Source: an uncultured Coriobacteriales bacterium (GTDB lineage: Bacteria; Actinomycetota; Coriobacteriia; Coriobacteriales; Atopobiaceae). From it: a stretch of 6,954 nucleotides of DNA. The stretch's first letter is position 1. Each line of letters opens with the position of its first letter. The position numbers and the translations under genes are program-made. The DNA is taken from contig CAMZCV010000049.1 in NCBI GenBank assembly GCA_947305035.1, forward strand, positions 1 to 6,954. Direction: 5' to 3'. Below the pieces are notes generated by a model that did no database searches, had not been told where the DNA came from, and saw nothing but the letters and a program-made list of their open reading frames with translations. Below are positions 1-6,301 of the stretch, in pieces.

Positions 1-516
1 AGCATCTTCTGGGCAAACGTTATCGCTATCGTTGCCGTCATCGCGCTGTTCGCCATCTGTATGCCGCTCTTCAACATGCTGCATCCCAACGCGTCGTTCG
101 TCATCCGCGACCTGTGGATCTTCGCGTACTTTGCTGCGTATATCGTCCTGATCGTGGTGCACGAGCTGATCCACGGCCTCACCTGGAGCTTCTTCACGCC
201 GGGCCGTTTCAAGGACATCGCGTTCGGCATCATGCGCGACAGCTTCACGCCGTACTGCACCTGCACGATGCCCCTGGAGAAGACTCCGTATATTCTGGGC
301 ACCCTTGCGCCGCTCGTCATCCTCGGCATCATTCCGCTGGTGGCGGCGTTCATCGTGGGCTCGATTCCGCTCCTCTTCGCAGGCATCCTCATGACCGACG
401 GAGCTGCGGGCGACATCATGATCGTCGCCAAGATCCTTGCCCACAAGACCACTTCCAGCGATGTGCTGCTCTACGACCACCCCACCGCGGGTGGCAGCGT
501 TATCTTCGAGCGATAG
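1..516 (+). CDS. DUF3267-type membrane zincin-like protein, 5' end cut by window
   Basis: The reading frame is open from base 1 to the TAG at 514-516, so the 5' end lies outside the window and the ATG at 61 is probably internal; 171 residues are visible. The visible part is strongly hydrophobic, with a membrane segment starting at base 1, another leading into the motif HELIH (bases 160-174), and two more around 280-390. HELIH fits the HExxH zinc-binding signature. A downstream GAAGD motif (400-414) in a hydrophobic helix, then a C-terminal DHPTAGG stretch, fits the DUF3267 family of predicted integral membrane metallopeptidases. The aspartate of GAAGD may be the third zinc ligand; that is inferred from the family pattern. 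Substrate and role are unknown. The gene converges on the glycosidase gene, with a palindromic repeat filling the 35-base gap. Probably only 20 to 40 N-terminal residues are missing. Confidence 0.8.
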   Translation, partial: SIFWANVIAIVAVIALFAICMPLFNMLHPNASFVIRDLWIFAYFAAYIVLIVVHELIHGLTWSFFTPGRFKDIAFGIMRDSFTPYCTCTMPLEKTPYILGTLAPLVILGIIPLVAAFIVGSIPLLFAGILMTDGAAGDIMIVAKILAHKTTSSDVLLYDHPTAGGSVIFER

Positions 517-555
517 GTGACAAAAAGAACCGTCCCTTTTGTCACCTTTTGTCAC
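517..555. repeat. Palindromic repeat (GTGACAAAA type) between convergent genes
   Basis: Perfect 9-base inverted arms GTGACAAAA (517-525) and TTTTGTCAC (537-545) enclose an 11-base loop, AGAACCGTCCC. The right arm is then repeated directly: CTTTTGTCAC occurs at 536-545 and again at 546-555. The element begins one base after the stop codon of the left gene, and its last copy contains the TGA stop (552-554, - strand) of the right gene. The motif (AGGGACGGTTCTTTTTGTCAC read on the - strand, in two parts) resembles repeats that I recall lying near REP-associated (RAYT) transposases; that link is from memory. It could also act as a weak bidirectional terminator, although the stem is A/T-rich and lacks a clean U-tract. 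Confidence 0.7.
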
Positions 556-1982
556 GCTTTGAGGAGGGTGAAGCCGAAGAGCGAGAGGCGGCCATGGCCC
601 TTGAAGCGCAGCCAGAGCTCGGAGGCGTCGCTCCCTGCTGAAAGCTGTGCCATCGCCGCCTTTTGCCCGCGCTTGATGGGGATCTCGGCCACCGCCGCGC
701 CGTCGCGCGTGAACGCAATCTCCAGCGTTCCCGATGCCTTGCTCGCAAGCTCGAGCCCGATGCCGCGCGTCTCCGACAGATCGAAGTACCGGTAGCCGAT
801 CAGCGTGCCGTTGCCGATATTGGCGATGTACTGGCAGGGGTCGCTCTCGCGGTCGCGTCCGGCCTGCGTGATGTAGGGGTCGAAGAAGCGGCTCTGCTTG
901 GTGGTTTTGCACGCGCCGCGCTTGCCCATGAGCGCGCAGGCGATGCCCGCCTCGTAGCGCACGCCTGCGGGAAGCGGTTTGCCATAAAGCCCTTGGCTGG
1001 TCATTTCCGCAGGTAGGAAGCATCCATTCTCAAAGCGGATGGGCTCCGCCACGCCCTGGCGCGACACCTCGTTGCAGTTGGTCTGCCTGTGTCCGAATAC
1101 GTAGAAGCTGCCGTTCACGCGCTCCACGCTGCCGTGGTTGTTGCCCCAGAAGCACGACGCCGTCTCGCCCTCGCGGATGATGCCCGCGTTGGAATGCAGC
1201 GTGCCGCCGTAGACAAAGCCGCCGTCGGGGCGGTCGCTCACGGCCCACGCAAGCTCGTGGCTCAGGAACGACGAGTAGATGGCGTAGTACTTGCCGTCGA
1301 ATTTGCGCATGGAGCTGGCCTCGTAGAACTCGTGCCCTTCGAAGCCGGTACCTGCGGAGTTGAGCTTTCCGGGGATGAGGAAGCGCGGCTCGCCCTTCAG
1401 CGTGAGCATGTCGGGCTCGAGCTCCACCACCTGGTTGCCGGTTCCCTCGATGGTGGCGTTCTCTTTCTTGGCGATGGCCTTGAACATGAGCGCGGTGGGG
1501 CTGAACCCCGTGTAGAGGTACGTGCGGCCGTCCTCCGAGAACACGCCCGGGTCGAAGCGCAGCAGCTCGCCCGGCTTGCCGCCATAGCGCGTGCCATCGG
1601 GATAGCGCACCTCGCCGTAGAACTCGTACGGCCCCTCGGGTTTGTCGGCCACCGCCACGGAGATGCGGTTGCGGAAGTTCATGCCGTAGTAGAGGTAGTA
1701 GCGCCCGTCAGGCCCCACCGTCACGTCCGGTGCCCACATCTCGCTCTTGCCGGGGATGTTGCCGGGGTCCTGCTCGCGGCGGTACACGATGCCATGGCAG
1801 GTCCAGTTGGAAAGGTCGTCCACGGGAGCGGACCACACCACGTAGTCGTTCTCGCAGAACCTGCGTCCGCCAAACCGATCATGGCTGCCGAAGAGGTAGA
1901 GCCTGTCTCCAAAGACATGCGGCTCTCCATCGGGGACGTATTCCCACGACGGCAGATACGGGTTGCAGACGATCTTTTCCAT
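552..1982 (-). CDS. Glycoside hydrolase family 43 protein, cytoplasmic
   Basis: A 476-residue protein with a five-bladed beta-propeller-type N-terminal domain (about 1-340) and a C-terminal beta-sandwich (about 365-476, starting near FFDPYITQ) resembling carbohydrate-binding modules attached to GH43 enzymes. Candidate catalytic residues are D18 in YVPDGEPHVF (general base), D144 in FDPGVF (pKa modulator) and E221 in HEFYEASSMRK (general acid). Their spacing matches GH43 arabinanases and xylosidases. The WAPDV motif (83-87) is also typical. No signal peptide or membrane segment is visible, so it should act inside the cell on imported oligosaccharides, probably arabinose- or xylose-containing; the exact specificity cannot be read. 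The start at 1982 is supported by AGGAAGG six bases upstream. It lies 32 bases downstream of the TIR-NACHT gene on the same strand, so cotranscription is plausible. Its stop codon lies inside a palindromic repeat. Confidence 0.88.
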   Translation of the reverse strand: MEKIVCNPYLPSWEYVPDGEPHVFGDRLYLFGSHDRFGGRRFCENDYVVWSAPVDDLSNWTCHGIVYRREQDPGNIPGKSEMWAPDVTVGPDGRYYLYYGMNFRNRISVAVADKPEGPYEFYGEVRYPDGTRYGGKPGELLRFDPGVFSEDGRTYLYTGFSPTALMFKAIAKKENATIEGTGNQVVELEPDMLTLKGEPRFLIPGKLNSAGTGFEGHEFYEASSMRKFDGKYYAIYSSFLSHELAWAVSDRPDGGFVYGGTLHSNAGIIREGETASCFWGNNHGSVERVNGSFYVFGHRQTNCNEVSRQGVAEPIRFENGCFLPAEMTSQGLYGKPLPAGVRYEAGIACALMGKRGACKTTKQSRFFDPYITQAGRDRESDPCQYIANIGNGTLIGYRYFDLSETRGIGLELASKASGTLEIAFTRDGAAVAEIPIKRGQKAAMAQLSAGSDASELWLRFKGHGRLSLFGFTLLKA

Positions 1983-1988
1983 GGTGAA

Positions 1989-1995
1989 CCTTCCT
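1989..1995 (-). promoter_or_regulatory. Ribosome binding site of the GH43 gene
   Basis: On the - strand this reads AGGAAGG, followed by the six-base spacer TTCACC and the ATG at 1982. It is close to ideal and fixes the start. It lies in the 32-base gap after the TIR-NACHT stop. No separate promoter or terminator is evident in that gap, which favours read-through from the upstream gene. Confidence 0.75.
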
Positions 1996-2014
1996 GTCCT
2001 TGCATCCTCGCGGT

Positions 2015-5000
2015 CTAGAGCTTGCCCGCGTAATCTATCGCGAATTGCTGGATAATCTCGCCGAGCACATCGGCAAAACCGGTGCGCGCGAGGAACGCCT
2101 GAAGCTCCTCATCGAAGGAATCGTTGTCCGTGATGCTTTCGAGCTCCTCGAAGTCCTTCTTGCTGAAGAACTTCTCCGCTTCGGTGTCCAGGCGCTTGTT
2201 CAGCTCGAGAATGGCTGCATCGCGCTTCTTGAAGTCGATCCTGTCGTAGCGGTGCGTCTCGAAGAGCATCATGTCCACGATAAGCTGCGCCGTCGTGCCG
2301 AAGTAACGGGAGCTGATGTCAATCTCAGTTGCCTTGTCCTCGAGGTAGTTCAAAAGGCCGATCTCCTCGAGGAAGCAGGCCTGCGCCTCCTCCGTGCGGC
2401 CAAGCGTGACCAGCATGGTCCGCTTTCGAGCGAGTGCGTCCTCGAGCTTTTTCCGGTATGCCGTGGGTTCCTTCTCGAAGAGCTCACGGTAGATGTCTGC
2501 AGCAGCCCCAAACTCTCTTGCGGCGTCTTCTGCCTTGCCGAGGTTCGTAAAGTCGATTCCTATCGAGATGTGCAGCGCCGCAACATTGGGACGGTACTTC
2601 TCGGGTTCCTTCTTTGCGAGTTCCGTGTACAGCGCGAGCGCCTTGGATTGGTGCTCCACGGCCTTGTCGAAGCGCTTGAGCAGGTTGTTGCAGGTCCGCC
2701 CACGGGTATCATGGCAGTTCGCAAGCAGCAATAGATACATGCCGGGCTTGCGTTTGTCCAGGTAGGTGGCTATATCGAGCGCCTCCTGCGACAGCTTGTC
2801 CGCCTCTTCGGCCTTCTTTGCCTTGAGCGCGGTCTCGGCGAGCCCCCGAATCTGAACTGCGGCCTTCTGGTAATCGCTGCGCCTGTTGGAGGACTCGCCT
2901 GCATACTCCGCCTCGAATGCCCGGCGGTAGGCTTCCCGTGCCTCATCGCGCTCGCCTGCATCTGCGAGAAGGCCCGCCTTGAGGATGAGCAGGCGCGCAT
3001 AGTTGATGCTGAAGTAATCCCGCTCTCCAAATCCGTTGCTGGTGAGCGGAACGTCGCCCGCGATGTCGACGGGGGAGAGGTCGGGAAGATAGCGGTCGAA
3101 GGCCTTGATCGCGTCATCCCTTCTGTCCGCGATGTTGAGGAACAGCGCGTAGTTGTCGACGTCTTTGAAGAGCTCGCGCAGGAAGGCGGCTGTACCAAGC
3201 GGGCCTTTGCTGGTCTCGCAGCTGTTGTCGTACGCCCTGCGTGCAAGGCCGATGGCCTCGATGAAGCGCTTCTCCGCCTCTTCGAGCAGCCCGTTGTTGC
3301 AGAGGCAGATGGCAAGCCATCGGCAGGTGTTGGAGGCCATGTTGTAGTACGAGGAAATCGCTGCTCCGGAGGCCTTTGCAGCCTTTGCCTTCCATTCCTC
3401 CATCTCGGCGGTAATCTTTGCGAGATCGGTTCCCAGCTTGGTGGTGAAGCTGGGGTGGAACCACATCTCGTCGACGAGGAACTCGCGCATCTCCTCGCGG
3501 ACTGCGGCGAACGGGCTTCCGGCAATGCAGTCGTCGTTCTCGAGCCTGCGACGCAGCAGCAGATCGCGCCCCATCATGATTTCGATCGAGGTGACCTCCG
3601 AGCTTGCTTTGTGCGCTTCGTCGAAGAGCGACTGCGCGGAATCCGTCCTGCCCTCCGCGGCGAGCATCTCTCCCAGTTCCGCCTGCAGCTTGGAGAGGCT
3701 TTTCTTGAGCTTGGAGAGCTCCGAGGAGCTGGTTTCTTGCTCCACCAGCGTGGTGTAGCAGTTGATGGCGCGCGCGTACTGGCCCTCTGCATCGGAGAAC
3801 CTGCCCTGATCGCGCAGGGAGCGTGCGAGCTTGATCTGCAGGTCTGCACGTACCTTGGCGAGGCTCCTGCTCTGGGGGTTGGCTTCGCTCAGCTTGAGCC
3901 GCTCGATTCGCTCGTGCAGCAGCTCCTCTGCTTCGGCGGGCCGCCCCATGCTCATGTAGAGGTCGGCGAGCCGTTCGAGGGCGTTGTTGACGTGTGCGAC
4001 CGCGTTCTGGTAGGCATTGTTGCCTTCGCGGTCCTTGCTCTTCTCGACGAAGGGATGGGTCTTCTCCTTGTGGCGGGCATAGGCGAGGTCATCGCGGTAG
4101 ACCTGCTCGGCATCGGAGTATCGGTTGAGCTCGATGCTCCAGGTTGCGTAGTCTTTCACCCACGCCGTCCGTTTGACTTCGAACGCCTCGGGGTGGGTGG
4201 TGTAGTGGTGCATGAAGCCCTTCGCAAGGCTGACGGCTTCGGAAACCCTGCCTGCGCTGCGGATGCTGTTGCAGATCTTTCCCGCTTTCCCGCTCAGCTC
4301 ATTCGCATGCCTTCTGGACTTCCAGAACTCCGCGTAGGCGGTCTTGTCCGTCTGTTCGAGCAGGTCGAGAAGGTGCAGCGTCTCGTAGTCGGTGAGGTCG
4401 CGGCAGTGGCTGGGCTCTGCGATCTCGAGCCAGCGGCGCATCATGAGCGAGCGGGCCACGTCGGGCAGGCTCTGGTACGCGCCGGCGTCGGGGCTTGCGA
4501 GCCACTGCGCGATGAAGGCGTGGGCGAAGGCGATGCCGGGCTCGCCGTTTATGTCCACGTGCCGGGTGAACACCTCCACGCGTCGTAGGAAGTCGTTCTG
4601 CTCGTTGCCGTCCCAGCCGAAGAGGATGGGGAGCTCCGACGCGGGCAGCGCGCCTCCCGGAGCTGCGGCGATGCAGCCCAGTGCGGCTCTGAAGCTGGCG
4701 CGGTACTCGGAGAGGTTGGGGAAGGTCCAGCGGAACCACTGGTAGAACATCTCGGAGAGGCCCTGCGGGCATGTGGCTGCGGCGTCTTCGAGCGTGACGT
4801 TGCCCTTGATGATGGCGTCGGCCATGAGGCTGGCGTAGAGGAAGATGCCCCCCGACGCGCGCGCGAGGGTGTTAACCGCTGCGTCGAAACCGGGCTCGGC
4901 GCCATGGGTTGCTTCGAGGCGCGCTGCCAGGAAGTCGCGCACGTCTCCCATGTTGTCGTTCGATCCGCTGGAGAGGTCGATATGCTCCACGCCCGTGCCG

Positions 5001-6205
5001 AAGGGCTTTGTAGCTGCGGAAATACGCCGCGAAGTCACGAGGATCTTCATCCATGCGGGCAGGCGGTCGGCGTAGTGGGCGAGCGTCTCGGCCAACGGGT
5101 TGTACTCTGCATCGCCCGCCTCATCGAGGCCGTCCACCACCATGAGCATGCATTCGTGCCCGCCGTCGATGGCGTGGCTGAGCGGGTCGCCGATGAGGAA
5201 CGTGAAGAGGTCGTCGGCGTTCATGGCGCCGAGGTCGCGCTGCTTGTCCAGCGTGGCGGCGAGCAGGGTGCGGTACTGCGGGATGCGGCAGGCGAGCAGG
5301 TAGGCGAGGGTTTGGATCACGGTGCGCGGGTTGTTGTAGAGGTCGCGGCCGACCTCGCAGAAGAACGATGCCGCCACGCGGCCGTAGAGCTTCCAGCCCC
5401 AGTGCGAGAGGTGCGCGGCGAAGGCGCTCTTGCCCACGCCGGCATCGCCGGTGATGAGGCAGACGCGAGGCGTGTCGCGGCGCTCGACCCACGAGGCCAC
5501 CTGCTCGGCGAGCCATGCGCGGCCCTGGAACGGACGGGCCAGCAGGAAGGCGCGGCGGCTGTTGTCCGCGAGCACCGTGAGGCGCTCGGAGATGCGGGTG
5601 ATCTCGCCCGAGAACTGCAAGCTCTCGTTGCTCTCGACCACGCGCACGAGCTCCGCCATGCACTTCTCGAACCACGGCTCGAAGACCTCGGGGCCCGCCT
5701 CGAGCTTGCTCCTCCAGGTTCCCATATCGAGCCACTGGATGTGGGTGATGGCCGACGGCGGATGTACCTCGCCTTCGGGGTCGAGGAGCACCGTCTTGAT
5801 GTTGCCGCCACGTACGCCGATGGCGATGTCTATCTCGTCGTGGCACACGCCGCCGTCGCGGAAGGCGTGCTTGGAGAGGCAGGCGATGACGCCGTTGGAG
5901 GAGGCCACGCCCTGGGCGATCTTGTCGCGCCATTCGTCGCCCACTTTGATCTCGCTCGCGTCGTACCACACGGTGTGGCCGCGCGCCTCGAGGCGCTCCT
6001 TGATGCGGCGCACGATGGGCTCCTCGGTGTGCCCGTAGCTCAGGAAGATGCGCAGGGGCGATTTTGCCTTGGGGGAGGGTGACTGCGCAGCTGCCGATGG
6101 GGCGGGGAAGATGGTTCCGCAGTCCCAGCAGACGTATTTGCTGCGCTTGGCGTTGAACTCGACGTCTTTTGACCCGCACTTGGGGCAGGTTATTTGGCTG
6201 CTCAT
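2015..6205 (-). CDS. Zinc ribbon-TIR-NACHT-TPR STAND protein (predicted NLR-like antiphage receptor)
   Basis: A 1396-residue multidomain protein. Residues 7-29: zinc ribbon with CPKC (7-10) and CWDC (26-29). Residues about 51-165: TIR domain, opening RIFLSYGHT, with BB-loop-like YDASEIKVGDEW and E124 in VCHDEI at the place of the NADase glutamate. Residues about 220-480: NACHT-type STAND ATPase, with Walker A GDAGVGKS (253-260), Walker B MLMVVDGLDEA (353-363), TSRR (391-394) as arginine or sensor motif, and SGGIFLYA (451-458). Residues about 490-600 look like a winged-helix segment. Residues about 640-1290 hold roughly twelve degenerate TPR-like units (for example GRPAEAE 754, GRFSDAE 801, GLLEEAE 972, GERDEAR 1084, GKAEDAA 1223). 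The C-terminus is acidic. Family knowledge suggests trigger sensing by the TPRs, ATP-driven oligomerisation, then NAD+ cleavage by the TIR; trigger and product are inferred. No signal peptide or membrane segment is seen, so it is cytoplasmic. The start at 6205 is preferred over 6280 because of its ribosome binding site; the upstream extension only translates the tandem repeats. Confidence 0.9.
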   Translation of the reverse strand: MSSQITCPKCGSKDVEFNAKRSKYVCWDCGTIFPAPSAAAQSPSPKAKSPLRIFLSYGHTEEPIVRRIKERLEARGHTVWYDASEIKVGDEWRDKIAQGVASSNGVIACLSKHAFRDGGVCHDEIDIAIGVRGGNIKTVLLDPEGEVHPPSAITHIQWLDMGTWRSKLEAGPEVFEPWFEKCMAELVRVVESNESLQFSGEITRISERLTVLADNSRRAFLLARPFQGRAWLAEQVASWVERRDTPRVCLITGDAGVGKSAFAAHLSHWGWKLYGRVAASFFCEVGRDLYNNPRTVIQTLAYLLACRIPQYRTLLAATLDKQRDLGAMNADDLFTFLIGDPLSHAIDGGHECMLMVVDGLDEAGDAEYNPLAETLAHYADRLPAWMKILVTSRRISAATKPFGTGVEHIDLSSGSNDNMGDVRDFLAARLEATHGAEPGFDAAVNTLARASGGIFLYASLMADAIIKGNVTLEDAAATCPQGLSEMFYQWFRWTFPNLSEYRASFRAALGCIAAAPGGALPASELPILFGWDGNEQNDFLRRVEVFTRHVDINGEPGIAFAHAFIAQWLASPDAGAYQSLPDVARSLMMRRWLEIAEPSHCRDLTDYETLHLLDLLEQTDKTAYAEFWKSRRHANELSGKAGKICNSIRSAGRVSEAVSLAKGFMHHYTTHPEAFEVKRTAWVKDYATWSIELNRYSDAEQVYRDDLAYARHKEKTHPFVEKSKDREGNNAYQNAVAHVNNALERLADLYMSMGRPAEAEELLHERIERLKLSEANPQSRSLAKVRADLQIKLARSLRDQGRFSDAEGQYARAINCYTTLVEQETSSSELSKLKKSLSKLQAELGEMLAAEGRTDSAQSLFDEAHKASSEVTSIEIMMGRDLLLRRRLENDDCIAGSPFAAVREEMREFLVDEMWFHPSFTTKLGTDLAKITAEMEEWKAKAAKASGAAISSYYNMASNTCRWLAICLCNNGLLEEAEKRFIEAIGLARRAYDNSCETSKGPLGTAAFLRELFKDVDNYALFLNIADRRDDAIKAFDRYLPDLSPVDIAGDVPLTSNGFGERDYFSINYARLLILKAGLLADAGERDEAREAYRRAFEAEYAGESSNRRSDYQKAAVQIRGLAETALKAKKAEEADKLSQEALDIATYLDKRKPGMYLLLLANCHDTRGRTCNNLLKRFDKAVEHQSKALALYTELAKKEPEKYRPNVAALHISIGIDFTNLGKAEDAAREFGAAADIYRELFEKEPTAYRKKLEDALARKRTMLVTLGRTEEAQACFLEEIGLLNYLEDKATEIDISSRYFGTTAQLIVDMMLFETHRYDRIDFKKRDAAILELNKRLDTEAEKFFSKKDFEELESITDNDSFDEELQAFLARTGFADVLGEIIQQFAIDYAGKL

Positions 6206-6212
6206 CTCGGTG

Positions 6213-6219
6213 CCTTTCT
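6213..6219 (-). promoter_or_regulatory. Ribosome binding site that decides the start of the TIR-NACHT gene
   Basis: On the - strand this reads AGAAAGG, then CACCGAG (7 bases), then the ATG at 6205. The site begins right after the last palindromic repeat unit, overlapping it by one base. The alternative in-frame ATGs at 6280 and 6244 lie inside the repeats and would add repeat-derived peptide, so 6205 is the likely start. Confidence 0.7.
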
Positions 6220-6287
6220 GGGACAGCAAATGACCTGTCCCCATTGTCCCATTTTGGGACAGCGAATGACCTGTCCCCATTGTCCCA
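6219..6287. repeat. Two tandem 33-bp palindromic repeats (GGGACAGGTCATT type)
   Basis: Unit 1 spans 6219-6251 and unit 2 spans 6255-6287, separated by TTT, giving a period of 36. They differ at one base (A at 6228, G at 6264). Each starts with TGGGACA and ends with TGTCCCA, a 7-base inverted pair. Each also has an inner pair GGGACAG/CTGTCCC (6220-6226 with 6235-6241), so two alternative hairpins are possible per unit. A third hairpin forms across the junction: TGTCCCA (6245-6251), TTT, TGGGACA (6255-6261). The array fills most of the 96-base gap between the rhomboid stop and the TIR-NACHT start. It looks like a REP-type element; no transposase is present in the window. Confidence 0.85.
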
Positions 6288-6301
6288 CTGCGGTGAAAGG
6301 G

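Noticed and set aside
517..795. Small + strand frame beginning in the palindromic repeat (peptide starting MTKRTVPFVTF)
   Set aside because: It is a translation of the repeat followed by antisense GH43 sequence, with no ribosome binding site, so it is not a gene.
1089..4588. Other long + strand open frames (1089-2018, 2000-2734, 3455-4588)
   Set aside because: They lie opposite the GH43 and receptor genes, lack recognisable motifs or ribosome binding sites, and have shadow-type amino acid composition.
4904..6082. A 392-codon open frame on the + strand opposite the TIR-NACHT region
   Set aside because: It is antisense to a gene with clear domain motifs, has no recognisable domain, and is rich in Ala, Arg, Glu, Val and His as expected from the reverse of GC-rich codons.
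5121..6179. A 352-codon - strand frame overlapping the receptor gene in another phase
   Set aside because: It is extremely Arg-rich and without domains; it is an out-of-phase reading of the TIR-NACHT coding sequence.
6219..6287. CRISPR-like array
   Set aside because: Only two units occur and the gap between them is 3 bases, so there are no spacers. No cas gene is nearby. The internal palindromes fit a REP-type element better.
517..6287. Composite transposon bounded by matching ends
   Set aside because: The bounding repeats belong to different sequence families, no transposase is present, and no target-site duplication could be seen.
6206..6301. Rho-independent terminator after the rhomboid gene
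   Set aside because: On the - strand the hairpins are not followed by a T-run; the only junction hairpin has an A-rich loop. Termination here cannot be supported.
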